A stretch of 64,000 nucleotides of DNA from the NCBI RefSeq assembly GCF_002277955.1, contig NZ_CP018477.1, positions 496,001-560,000 of the forward strand. The letters are read 5' to 3'. The stretch comes from Thermogutta terrifontis (lineage in GTDB: Bacteria > Planctomycetota > Planctomycetia > Pirellulales > Thermoguttaceae). A program made the translations under genes and the position numbers. Shown here in pieces: positions 1 through 8,112 of this stretch; position 1 is the stretch's first letter; every line of letters begins with the position of its first letter. The notes below the pieces were generated by a model. That model saw only the letters and a list, made by a program, of their open reading frames with translations. It was not told the DNA's origin and searched no databases.

Positions 1-1
1 A

Positions 2-307
2 TTGAGGGAGCGCGTGGAACGGGCGGAGCAGGTGGTCGGGGCGGAAAACATTCGGGCGGTGATCCGGCAGACAGCCGCCGATCTTCTCGCCGAAAAAGGC
101 CCCGGCTGGCTGGATACAATCCTCCCCGCCGTGCTGACGGCCCTGGGATGGACCGGTCCACCGTCCATCGCGCTGGCCTTTGCCGCCCGACTTGGTTTGA
201 GAATTCTCGAGCGTCGGCTGCGTCAGCGGGTGGCAGAGGCCCTTTCCTCCAGGGAATCGACCTCCACGGACGCAACATCAGATCAGAAGACGTCGCCTTC
301 AAGCTGA
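2..307 (+). CDS. Hypothetical protein at the left edge (possibly truncated)
   Basis: The reading frame is open from the window edge, so the TTG at base 2 may be an internal codon of a longer gene. The 101 visible residues have a hydrophobic, Gly/Pro-containing middle stretch (about 45-70) and then a basic segment and a Ser/Thr-rich tail. No family is recognised. It ends 38 bases before a second small gene and leads in the same direction into the phage head genes, so it is probably part of that block. A small membrane-associated phage protein is possible but unproven. Confidence 0.5.
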   Translation: MRERVERAEQVVGAENIRAVIRQTAADLLAEKGPGWLDTILPAVLTALGWTGPPSIALAFAARLGLRILERRLRQRVAEALSSRESTSTDATSDQKTSPSS

Positions 308-345
308 GTGACACACTCAACGACCCAGGTTACGGAGCCCACACC

Positions 346-627
346 ATGTCGCCGCTTGATTGGGGGTTTGCCACGGCCCTTGTGACCACTGGCGTGGCAG
401 TGCTTTTACCCTGGATGCTCATGGTCCATGCACGGCTCGCCGTAGCCGTCAGCAAGCTCCAGGACCTGGAAAAACGCATGACGGCGCTGAGCGAACGTCT
501 GGATGCCCTGTGCGATCTGGAACACGAGCGCCAACTCGACTCCGCCCGCTGGGAAGGCCGCCTGCGCACGTTGGAAGAGCAACTGGGAGACATCCCCGAA
601 GTTCCAGGTGATTTTCCCGTTTCCTGA
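346..627 (+). CDS. Small protein with N-terminal membrane segment and coiled coil
   Basis: This 93-residue protein starts at the ATG at 346, just after the preceding gene ends at 307. Residues about 6-28 form one hydrophobic membrane segment (WGFATALVTTGVAVLLPWML). They are followed by a charged heptad-like stretch rich in Leu, Glu and Arg (about 35-85), which should form a coiled coil. Phage holin accessory or spanin-like proteins can have this architecture, but no sequence signature confirms that role. It precedes the ParB-like gene by 23 bases, so it is likely cotranscribed with the phage block. Confidence 0.6.
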   Translation: MSPLDWGFATALVTTGVAVLLPWMLMVHARLAVAVSKLQDLEKRMTALSERLDALCDLEHERQLDSARWEGRLRTLEEQLGDIPEVPGDFPVS

Positions 628-650
628 CCCCTGTATAGGCAAAGACGACC

Positions 651-1208
651 ATGCACATCCGTGATCGGATCAAAGAGTTGCGGCGTGTGCGGGCAGGAGA
701 TCTCCGGCCCAACCCCCGCAACTGGCGCATCCATCCCGACAAACAGCGTGCAGCCCTCCGCGGAATCCTGGCGGAAATCGGCTATGCCGACGCCCTCCTG
801 GCCCGGGAACTGGCCGACGGCACCCTCGAGTTGATCGACGGTCATCTCCGCGCCGAGACCACTCCCGATGCCGTTGTCCCGGTGCTCATTCTGGACCTCA
901 ACGAGCAAGAGGCGGCCAAGTTACTCGCCCTGCTGGATCCCCTGGCTAACCTGGCCGAAGCCGACACCGAAGCACTGGCCGACCTTGCCAGCGAACTGGA
1001 TCTTCAAAGCCCCGTCCTCCGTGATCTGCTCCATGAGATGCTTTCCGTCCCTGGCAATGACGAGGAGTCTCCGGATTCCCCTGTCCTGCCGCAATCGCTC
1101 CCGGAGAGCTTTCAGGTGGTCGTGGAATGCGAGGACGAAGACCAGCAGCGTGAGGTGTTCGAGCGGCTCTCCGCCGAGGGATACAACTGCCGCTTGCTCA
1201 CGCTGTAG
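651..1208 (+). CDS. ParB/sulfiredoxin-fold nuclease-like phage protein
   Basis: The 185-residue protein carries the two hallmarks of the ParB-N/Srx fold: an NPRNWRIHPD segment (residues 21-30) and an IDGHLRAE box (62-69), equivalent to the GHxR/GERR nucleotide-binding motif. After residue 85 there is a helical region (NEQEAAKLLALLDPLANLAE) typical of phage ParB-like proteins, and an acidic tail. There is no ParB HTH or CTP-switch partner domain, so chromosome partitioning is unlikely. Stand-alone ParB-like domains are common next to phage terminases and modification genes. Nuclease or nucleotide-dependent activity is inferred only. It lies 67 bases upstream of the ABC-GNAT gene. Confidence 0.8.
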   Translation: MHIRDRIKELRRVRAGDLRPNPRNWRIHPDKQRAALRGILAEIGYADALLARELADGTLELIDGHLRAETTPDAVVPVLILDLNEQEAAKLLALLDPLANLAEADTEALADLASELDLQSPVLRDLLHEMLSVPGNDEESPDSPVLPQSLPESFQVVVECEDEDQQREVFERLSAEGYNCRLLTL

Positions 1209-1275
1209 ACCGGCTGATAGCCCAACGCAAAACACCGGCAACTTCAAGCACAAGCGTGATGCAAAGGGAACACCC

Positions 1276-2523
1276 ATGTCTGAACCGTTCGTGATTGAGT
1301 TGACCCTGGAAAGTCCGGTGGCCAACAGTTTCCGTGTGGCCCAGGTGGCGGGAATGTTCGACCTCGATCTGCAGAAGGCGTCCCGTGAAACGATCACCCT
1401 CACCATTCCCCCGCAGAAAGAGGACTGGCGGTTGGGGGTCATCGTGGGACCGTCGGGAAGTGGCAAATCGACGCTCGCCCGCTGGTTGTTTGGCGATCGG
1501 GTCCTCTCCCGTTTTTCCTGGCCCAGCGATCGGCCCGTCATCGACGCCTTTCCCGATCTTTCCATCAAGCAGATTGTGGGCCTGCTCACCACAGTGGGAT
1601 TTGCTTCACCGCCGGCCTGGTTGCGGCCGTACCACCTGCTCAGTAACGGTGAGAAGGCCCGCTGCGACCTCGCCCGGGCCCTTGCTTGCTCTCAGACCTG
1701 CCCGTCCGCGGAAGCCGCCCTGGAGCGCTGGCACCGCCTCCTTCCGCCCGATGCCGACAAACACCTGCCGCTTGTCGTTTGCGATGAATTCACCAGCGTG
1801 GTGGATCGGCATGTAGCCCGGGCCATTGCCGCCGGAATTCACCGCCGGATGCAGCGTGGCGAGCTGGCCTGCCGCTTCGTCGCCGTCACCTGTCATTACG
1901 ACATCATCGAATGGCTGGCCCCGCATTGGGTCATCGACATGGCGACGCGGCAGTTTACAAGGAGGTGTCTTCCACGACCTCCCATCACGCTGGCGATTGT
2001 CCCCTGTGGGCGCGAGGCGTGGAGGGCCTATCGCCGTCATCACTATCTGAGCGGCTCGCTTCCCGCTGCCGCTGAGTGTTTTCTCGCCGTATGGCAGGGT
2101 GAAGCCGTCGCATTCTGTGCCGTCGCCTCCCAGGTGGGAAATCGAGGTTACTTCCGAATCAGTCGCCTCGTGGTGCTGCCCGAGTACCAGGGCATGGGGA
2201 TCGGCTCGGCGGTTCTCGACACCATTGCCCGGCTGTATCGCCGCCGCGGCTGCCGTATCGGGATCACGACCTCCCATCCGGCCATCATCCGCCATTGCCA
2301 GCGCTCTCCTGCCTGGCGCCTGGTTGCCGTTCGCAAACATGGTTCGCGGGGTGGCGGACGAAATCTGCCGCGGTACCGCGGTTCGCGGGGTCGCGCCGTC
2401 ATTTCGTTCGAATACCAGGGGCAGTCGGACCACTCCGGGAAAACACACGCGGTTTCCAGCAGTCAGCCGGCGCAAAAAAAGGATCTGCCAGTCGCTATGC
2501 CGCCAACCCCCCACCTGAATTGA
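1276..2523 (+). CDS. ABC-type ATPase fused to GNAT acyltransferase (COG2401-like)
   Basis: The 415-residue protein has an ABC ATPase half with Walker A GPSGSGKST (58-66), signature LSNGEKARC (122-130), Walker B LVVCDEF (166-172) and an H-loop histidine (about 207). A GNAT half follows (about 240-350) with the acetyl-CoA loop QGMGIG (305-310) and an HHYLSGSLP segment (255-263) that recalls Mom-like phage DNA-modifying acyltransferases. No membrane segments are present, so it is not a transporter. The ATG at 1276 is chosen because the longer frame upstream overlaps the ParB-like gene. The last 60 residues are low-complexity and basic. The family resembles COG2401; its biochemical role is unknown, and a nucleic-acid modification role is my inference. 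Confidence 0.85.
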   Translation: MSEPFVIELTLESPVANSFRVAQVAGMFDLDLQKASRETITLTIPPQKEDWRLGVIVGPSGSGKSTLARWLFGDRVLSRFSWPSDRPVIDAFPDLSIKQIVGLLTTVGFASPPAWLRPYHLLSNGEKARCDLARALACSQTCPSAEAALERWHRLLPPDADKHLPLVVCDEFTSVVDRHVARAIAAGIHRRMQRGELACRFVAVTCHYDIIEWLAPHWVIDMATRQFTRRCLPRPPITLAIVPCGREAWRAYRRHHYLSGSLPAAAECFLAVWQGEAVAFCAVASQVGNRGYFRISRLVVLPEYQGMGIGSAVLDTIARLYRRRGCRIGITTSHPAIIRHCQRSPAWRLVAVRKHGSRGGGRNLPRYRGSRGRAVISFEYQGQSDHSGKTHAVSSSQPAQKKDLPVAMPPTPHLN

Positions 2524-2598
2524 TCCAGTTGCTCAGGTTGTTTGCGTTTCACACCAGCCGGACCGAGCACAACCTTTTTGCCTGGAAGGCCTGAGTCG

Positions 2599-3105
2599 AT
2601 GCCCAGTCCGCCAACTGACACCTTCAATCAAGAGTCGGGTTCGCGTCGCGGTCTGGACGAATTCCGGAAGCGTGAAATCCTCGCTATCCTCAGCGTGGGG
2701 TGCAGCCGTCGGACGGCAGCACGGTATGTGGGGTGTTCACCCTCCACCATTCGCCGCACGGCAGAGCGCGATCCGGAATTTGCCGAGGCCCTTCACAAGG
2801 CCGAAACCAAAGCCCAGATCCTGTTCATGAAAAACATTGCAGCCGCCGCTCGAAAAGAGCAGTACTGGCGTGCCGCAGCCTGGGCCCTGGAACGGCTCAA
2901 TCCCGAGGATTACGGTCCGCGCTCACCCCAGGCGGTGACGCTGGAACAGATTCGGACGCTGATCTCCGAATTCGCCCGCATCATCGTGGAAGAAGTTCCC
3001 ATCGCCAGTCACCGCAAGCGGATCCTCAAACGTCTCGATCGCCTCGGTGCACAGTGGCGGGACGAAGGAGAAACCCATGATCCTGGCGAACCATCGGAAG
3101 ATTGA
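2599..3105 (+). CDS. Phage terminase small subunit
   Basis: The 168-residue protein has a helix-turn-helix near residues 25-55 (REILAILSVGCSRRTAARYVGCS), followed by a pattern seen in terminase small subunits and transposase-like HTH proteins (DPEFAEALHKAETKA, then KEQYWRAAAWALERLNPEDYG). The WRAAAWALERxxPExYG stretch is typical of small terminase subunits. Its end overlaps the large subunit start by 29 bases, which fits translational coupling. It would recognise the packaging site and load the large subunit. Confidence 0.8.
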   Translation: MPSPPTDTFNQESGSRRGLDEFRKREILAILSVGCSRRTAARYVGCSPSTIRRTAERDPEFAEALHKAETKAQILFMKNIAAAARKEQYWRAAAWALERLNPEDYGPRSPQAVTLEQIRTLISEFARIIVEEVPIASHRKRILKRLDRLGAQWRDEGETHDPGEPSED

Positions 3106-4750
3106 CATGGTACGCGGCAATACGACCGACCGTGAAGACGGGCCCGACATGCCCGATATCCTGCACGACATCCCCTGGATGTCTCAGGCGTTTCGGTGGT
3201 TGCGGCAATCGCTCGCCCGGGAACACTCCCGCGCCAGGAAGCGCCTCCAGATGAGCGGTATCTCCCGGTGCCTTCTGGATTGGGCCCGATTCTTTCTTCC
3301 CCACCACTTCGCCTTGCCGCCGTCCCGGATGCACGAAGTCGTGGCGCGTTACCTGGTACGGGCAGTTGAGCACCGCGGCCTGCGGCTGAACGTGCTGGCC
3401 CCCCGAGGGTCCGCCAAATCCACGCTGGCCTCGCTGGCCTATCCCCTGTGGTGTTTGCTGGAAGGACACGAGCCCTACATCTGGCTGGTTTCGGATAGCC
3501 GCCATCAGGCCCGCGCACACCTCGAGAACATCAAACGGGAACTGGAATCCAACGAGCGTCTTAAATCGCACTATGGGCGGTTGAGCGATCCCGGACCCGT
3601 CTGGCGGGCAGACAGAATCACGCTGTCCTCGGGCGCCACGCTGGAAGCCTTCGGCACCGGCCAGCGGATGCGCGGCCGTCGCCACCGTTCCGATCGGCCC
3701 ACGCTCATTCTCGCCGACGACCTTCAAAACGATGGCCATATCATTTCGCCACGTCAGCGGGAACATTCCCGCACATGGTTTCACGGAACGCTCCTGGCGG
3801 CAGGGAGCCCGCAGACCAATGTCATCCACCTGGCCACGGCTTTGCACTGGGATGCCCTGGGCCTTCAGCTCGCCCAGACACCCGGCTGGAAGACCCTGCT
3901 GTTCCGTGCCATCGAGCGGTTTCCCACACGCATGGATCTGTGGTCGCAATGGGAAAACCTCTACAGCGACCTCCGGGATCCGCAGGCCCCGCAGCATGCA
4001 CGGGAGTTTTACGAGCGTCATCGGGCGGAAATGGACGAAGGAGCGGTCGTCCTCTGGCCCCAGCGGGAGGACCTTTACCAGCTCATGTGCCAGCGGGCAG
4101 AAATGGGAGCGGCGGCCTTCGCCCGGGAAAAGCAAAATCACCCCGTCTCCCCGGAATCCTGCGAATGGCCGGAAGACTACTTCGACGAGGCCATCTGGTT
4201 CGACACCTGGCCCGAACAACACCGCCTGTGCGTTGTGGCCGTTGATCCCAGTCAGGGCAAGGATTCCAGGCGGGGAGATTTCTCGGCGGTGGTGGTCCTC
4301 ATGATCGATGCAAGGGGTCAGATGTACGTGGAAGCCGATCTGGCGCGACGTCCCGTTCCGCAGCTCGTTGCGGATACCGTGGCCTGGTGCCGACGCTTTC
4401 CCGTGGATGCGCTCGGGGTGGAGGCCAACCAGTTTCAGGAGTTGCTCGCCGAACCGCTGGAAGCGGAGTTCCGCCGTCAGGGGCTTGTAGGGTTTTCACC
4501 CTGGATGATCCATAACCACACGAGCAAAGTGGTGCGGATCCGACGGTTAGGGCCGTTCCTGGCGCGACGGATGCTTCGCTTCCGGCGGAACTCGGCCGGC
4601 ACGCGGCTCCTCGTGGAACAGCTCCGAATGTTTCCCACAGCCAATCACGACGACGGACCGGATGCCCTGGAGATGGCCATCCGCCTGGCCGCCGAACTCC
4701 TCCGTTCGCCTGGCGAGACACACACCATCTCCCGCATGTCGGTGGAGTAA
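3077..4750 (+). CDS. Phage terminase large subunit (packaging ATPase and nuclease)
   Basis: The ATG at 3077 is preceded by a good AAGGAG site; a second ATG at 3107 is less well placed. The 557-residue protein has Walker A APRGSAKST (108-116), Walker B LILADD (210-215) and a C-terminal RNase H-like nuclease: VVAVDPSQG with Asp390, GVEANQ with Glu449, and HDDGPDALE with acidic residues near 525-526. It powers DNA translocation into the prohead and cuts the genome. Its full length and intact catalytic residues argue against simple decay of this gene. Confidence 0.92.
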   Translation: MILANHRKIDMVRGNTTDREDGPDMPDILHDIPWMSQAFRWLRQSLAREHSRARKRLQMSGISRCLLDWARFFLPHHFALPPSRMHEVVARYLVRAVEHRGLRLNVLAPRGSAKSTLASLAYPLWCLLEGHEPYIWLVSDSRHQARAHLENIKRELESNERLKSHYGRLSDPGPVWRADRITLSSGATLEAFGTGQRMRGRRHRSDRPTLILADDLQNDGHIISPRQREHSRTWFHGTLLAAGSPQTNVIHLATALHWDALGLQLAQTPGWKTLLFRAIERFPTRMDLWSQWENLYSDLRDPQAPQHAREFYERHRAEMDEGAVVLWPQREDLYQLMCQRAEMGAAAFAREKQNHPVSPESCEWPEDYFDEAIWFDTWPEQHRLCVVAVDPSQGKDSRRGDFSAVVVLMIDARGQMYVEADLARRPVPQLVADTVAWCRRFPVDALGVEANQFQELLAEPLEAEFRRQGLVGFSPWMIHNHTSKVVRIRRLGPFLARRMLRFRRNSAGTRLLVEQLRMFPTANHDDGPDALEMAIRLAAELLRSPGETHTISRMSVE

Positions 4751-4834
4751 CACGACACAGTGAAAAACCCGCGTTTGTGCGAAATCGATCATCACCATTC
4801 CCTGCCTTGCGATCGACTTGAGGAGATCATACCG

Positions 4835-6196
4835 ATGCCTGTCCGCGACACCCTGAACACTTCCGAGCGCGCTTTGTGGCGTGCCGTTCGCAACTTGCTC
4901 GAAGGCTGGATTTCCGCGGACAACGATGACGACCCTGACGGCACCGAGTGGTGGCCGCTGGGGCCACACGGGGCCGCACCGTCCCGCGTCCCGTACACCA
5001 GCGAAAGCCAGCTCGACCAGATCCGAAACGAATGCCGTCGTCTCCTCTTGGAAAACGAATTCGCCATCAACGCCCAGGAAAACCGCATCAGTTACGTGGT
5101 CGGCACAGGCCATCGCTATCGGGTGATAAGCCGCGCTTCGCAACACACTCCGGAAAATCTTCTTCGGGCCGCTCAAACTGTTCTGGACGAATTCCTCCGC
5201 GAAAACCGCTGGCACCGCCGTCAGCAGGAGATCATGCTCCGGCTGGACCGGGACGGAGAAGTGTTTCTCCGGTACTTCGCCAGTGACGACGGCCTCCTGC
5301 GAGTGCGTTTCGTCGATCCCGAACAGGTCCGCACTCCGTCCCGCTACGCAACCAGACCCGAACACAGCTTCGGGATCGTCACTGATCCCCATGATGTGGA
5401 AACGGTTCGCGGTTATTGGGTGGATGAAAAATTCGTCGCGGGTTCGGACATTCAGCATCGTCGGGCGAATGTGGACAGCCACATCAAACGCGGACTTCCC
5501 CTCTTCTATCCTGTGCGGAAGAATCTTCGCCGGGCGGAAAAACTCCTCCGAAACATGAGCGTGGTGGCCGGTCTCCAGTCGGCCGTGGCGCTGATCCGCA
5601 AGCACGCCGGAGGACGAAGCAGTGTGGAACGCTTTCTCGCTGATCGGGAAGCCCAATCAGCACTACCAACTTCTCACGCCGGGCCAACTTCGGTGGAACA
5701 CTTCGCGCCGGGCACAATCCTCGATGCCACAGCCGGCATTGAGTATGAATTTCCGGTCGCCGCGATCGATGCCGCTCGCTATGTGACACTTCTTCAGGCG
5801 GAGCTGCGGGCGATTGCCAGCCGCCTCGTCATGCCGGAGTTCATGCTCACGAGCGACGCCTCCAACGCGAATTACGCCTCCACCCTGGTGGCTGAGGGAC
5901 CCGCCGTGAAAATGTTCCAGCGGCTCCAGCAGGAGATGATCGAGGCCGATCGGGAGGTTCTGGAGCGTGCCCTGCGCACCGCGGCCGAGCATGGCCGTCT
6001 GCCGAAAAACGTTCTCGAGGCACTGACCATCGAGGCTATTCCGCCCTCTCTGTGTGTTCGTGATCGGCTCCGCGAAGCCCAGGCCGACGCCATTCTTTTC
6101 CGCTGCGGCGCCCTCTCCCGGGAGCAACTGGCGCTTCGCCACGGATTACCCGTCCCTAATCCGCATGTCGAGCCGCCGTCGGGTGAGGAACCTTGA
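4835..6196 (+). CDS. Phage portal protein
   Basis: The ATG at 4835 has a GAGGAG site about 8 bases upstream; the frame is open back to a GTG at 4760, but that start is poorer. The 453-residue protein has the features of lambda-type portals: an N-terminal region rich in Arg/Glu helices, RGLPLFYPVRKNLRRAEKLL with the following VAGLQSAVALIRKH helix, and a MPEFMLTSDASNANYAS segment near residue 330 that matches the clip/crown-to-stem part of lambda-type portals. It sits directly after the large terminase, the usual order. It forms the dodecameric ring through which DNA enters the head. Confidence 0.88.
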   Translation: MPVRDTLNTSERALWRAVRNLLEGWISADNDDDPDGTEWWPLGPHGAAPSRVPYTSESQLDQIRNECRRLLLENEFAINAQENRISYVVGTGHRYRVISRASQHTPENLLRAAQTVLDEFLRENRWHRRQQEIMLRLDRDGEVFLRYFASDDGLLRVRFVDPEQVRTPSRYATRPEHSFGIVTDPHDVETVRGYWVDEKFVAGSDIQHRRANVDSHIKRGLPLFYPVRKNLRRAEKLLRNMSVVAGLQSAVALIRKHAGGRSSVERFLADREAQSALPTSHAGPTSVEHFAPGTILDATAGIEYEFPVAAIDAARYVTLLQAELRAIASRLVMPEFMLTSDASNANYASTLVAEGPAVKMFQRLQQEMIEADREVLERALRTAAEHGRLPKNVLEALTIEAIPPSLCVRDRLREAQADAILFRCGALSREQLALRHGLPVPNPHVEPPSGEEP

Positions 6197-6304
6197 ACCC
6201 CTGCCAACGCCACCGGAACCTGTGGAGAGTCGCGCGGGCTTAGAGTCGAGCATACCGGATCAGACACGCAACAGTTACAAATACAAACGTAGCGAGGTGC
6301 TGTG

Positions 6305-7174
6305 ATGAGTGAAGTGAATCTCCGCGAGTATCTTGGCTGGGGTGATCACACCGTGCAGGTGGACGGTGCGGCCGGGATCATCCGAGGCGTGAAAGTCCTG
6401 GGACTTCAGTCCCGCAATGGCCGGCGGTATACCGAGGAGGCCCTTCGCACGGCGGTGCCGCTCTATGAGGGGGCCAAAGTGAACGTCAACCATCCGCAGG
6501 GAGAGGCGGCGGCACCCCGAGATTACCGCGACCGGCTGGGATTGTTGCGCCACGTGCACTACCGTGCAGGTGAGGGACTGTTCGCCGATCTGTACTTCAA
6601 CCCCAAACATGATGTGGCGGAGCGACTGGTTTGGGATGCGCGGCACGCGCCGCAGAACGTCGGCCTCTCCCACAATGTGCTGGCCCGCATTCGCCGCGAA
6701 GGCGACATCACTGTGGTGGATGAAATTCTGCGAGTGCTGAGTGTCGATGTGGTGGCGGATCCTGCCTCAACTCAGGGGCTCTTCGAGTCGCAAAACACTC
6801 CGGCCGAGAGTTCCCCGGTCGAGGATCGCACGCCGATCGATTCGGCAGCTCCGGTGGACCTGGAAGAAGAAGTCCGTCGGCTCCGGCGGGAACTTGCGCT
6901 CCGCCGTCGCCTGGCGGATTCATTCCTGAAACCACCCGGGGATGCCGAACCGGGCAAGGTCCCCCTCGGAGACGTCCTTTGGCGGATACTCCTTGACGAC
7001 GCCAACGAGCAGCATCAATCGCGGCTGGTCGCGGAACTTCATCAACTCGTGGAGTCGGCCCGCCGAATAAGCCCAAAACAACTTTTTCATCCGGAATCCC
7101 GGGATGGACTGCGCGAGCACGTCGAACTGACTGCCGAGGAATTTGCCCGGGCCATTAAAAACAGGACTTTTTAA
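6305..7174 (+). CDS. Putative phage prohead protease with C-terminal scaffold
   Basis: The position between portal and capsid genes and the content suggest a prohead protease/scaffold. Residues about 1-165 form a globular domain with NVNHPQG, GLSHNV and LSVDVVADPAST segments, which recall phage capsid-maturation proteases. From about residue 175 the protein becomes charged and coiled-coil-like (LEEEVRRLRRELALRRRLADSF), as in scaffold tails. The ATG at 6305 directly follows an in-frame GTG at 6302 and is preceded by GAGGTG. Catalytic residues cannot be assigned with certainty; H and S of GLSH are candidates. Confidence 0.7.
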   Translation: MSEVNLREYLGWGDHTVQVDGAAGIIRGVKVLGLQSRNGRRYTEEALRTAVPLYEGAKVNVNHPQGEAAAPRDYRDRLGLLRHVHYRAGEGLFADLYFNPKHDVAERLVWDARHAPQNVGLSHNVLARIRREGDITVVDEILRVLSVDVVADPASTQGLFESQNTPAESSPVEDRTPIDSAAPVDLEEEVRRLRRELALRRRLADSFLKPPGDAEPGKVPLGDVLWRILLDDANEQHQSRLVAELHQLVESARRISPKQLFHPESRDGLREHVELTAEEFARAIKNRTF

Positions 7175-7236
7175 CACGGGGCGACGACGCAACGTCGGCC
7201 CAGGACGAAACCCCCGTCAGCCCGGAGGAGCCTCTT

Positions 7237-7262
7237 TCGGAGGGACCCGCCTGTCGGGTCCG
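7237..7262. repeat. Family B palindromic repeat, copy 1
   Basis: The sequence is TCGGAGGGACCCGCCTGTCG followed by GGTCCG. GGACCCG and CGGGTCC form a stem around a short loop. An identical 26-base copy lies at 7343, and related copies lie near 28.3 kb and 57.9-58.1 kb. Confidence 0.85.
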
Positions 7263-7342
7263 CATGGCACTGAATTCCCGGTAGAGGCGATTTAGGAATG
7301 GGCCCTACCATAACGCGGCATCAATTTCAACGGGGTCCGTAT

Positions 7343-7368
7343 TCGGAGGGACCCGCCTGTCGGGTCCG
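7343..7368. repeat. Family B palindromic repeat, copy 2
   Basis: Identical over 26 bases to the copy at 7237-7262 and in the same orientation, 106 bases away. The flanking bases differ, so only the palindrome itself is duplicated. Confidence 0.85.
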
Positions 7369-7570
7369 ATGAACACCGATTGATGATCCATTTCTCTGCC
7401 CGGGCACGACAAGCGTACCCCTTCGAAGGATTTGCCGAAGGGAGCCGATTGGCGTCCCCCATTCAGGCCCTGGAAGGCTCAAAAACCTGTGTCGTGTGAT
7501 GGTGGTCAACGGGGCGGCACAGCGTCCACGCCGTCCCCATGTTCCGTTTCTCACTGTGAGGAGGTTTTCC

Positions 7571-8038
7571 ATGTCTGATGTCATGCGATGGCGCTACGGC
7601 GATACCCAGCCGGTTGTTGCACCGGTGGACAGCACCACCGTCATCGAAATCGGCGATCTTGTGTACTGGGATGGCGATGACGCCAAACCGGCGTCGCTTC
7701 AACCGGACCAGGGCAACGAAGCCGCCAATCAGCAACTGTTCGCCTCCAAATTCTTGGGGGTGGCGATGCAGCGGAGCCCTGCGGGAAGTGCCAGCCCGAT
7801 TCGCGTGGCGACGGCCGGCGTCTTCGAATTCCCCACACCGGAAACTGCGCTGCGGCTTGGCGACTGGGTGGGTGTCGATGAAAACGATGCCGGGACAGCC
7901 CTCGAAAACCAGCGGCTCGTCAAGGTGACCGTGGCCGATAATGCCGTGGGGCGCGTGGTTCGCGCTGCCAGCGGCACAGTTTGGGTGGCGGTTTGCTCCA
8001 CGATCATGGCGGGCGGAGTGAAAGGCACAACCGCCTGA
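7571..8038 (+). CDS. Putative phage capsid decoration/cement protein
   Basis: The 155-residue protein sits just before the major capsid gene and is mostly beta-strand and small residues (IEIGDLVYWDGDDAKPAS, VGVAMQRSPAG-like, IRVATAGVFEF, LGDWVGVDEND). This is the composition of head decoration proteins of the DUF2190/lambda gpD-like kind. The ATG at 7571 is preceded by GAGGAGG at good spacing, and the longer upstream frame is not used. Its place between protease and capsid is the standard one. Decoration is inferred from position and fold character. Confidence 0.65.
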   Translation: MSDVMRWRYGDTQPVVAPVDSTTVIEIGDLVYWDGDDAKPASLQPDQGNEAANQQLFASKFLGVAMQRSPAGSASPIRVATAGVFEFPTPETALRLGDWVGVDENDAGTALENQRLVKVTVADNAVGRVVRAASGTVWVAVCSTIMAGGVKGTTA

Positions 8039-8112
8039 GCCAACGGCACAGTCTGAGTTTGTTTCCTTTGTCCTGTGGAAAAAGAAAACCCGATTCCTTG
8101 CAGGAGAACAGT

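Larger units (their letters stand above)
7175..7570. other. Intergenic gap inside the phage block
   Basis: This 396-base gap breaks an otherwise tight phage operon. It contains two identical 26-base family B palindromic repeats (7237-7262 and 7343-7368) and a GTGAGGAGG ribosome site just before the decoration gene. The rest shows no convincing coding frame or RNA. Confidence 0.6.

Noticed and set aside
3026-4222. Long minus-strand frames opposite the terminase and portal
   Set aside because: They mirror strongly supported phage genes and have no domain features; high GC content produces such shadows.
7201-7470. Possible CRISPR-like short repeats
   Set aside because: Only two repeat copies with unequal flanks and no regular spacers. 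They belong to the dispersed family B palindromes.
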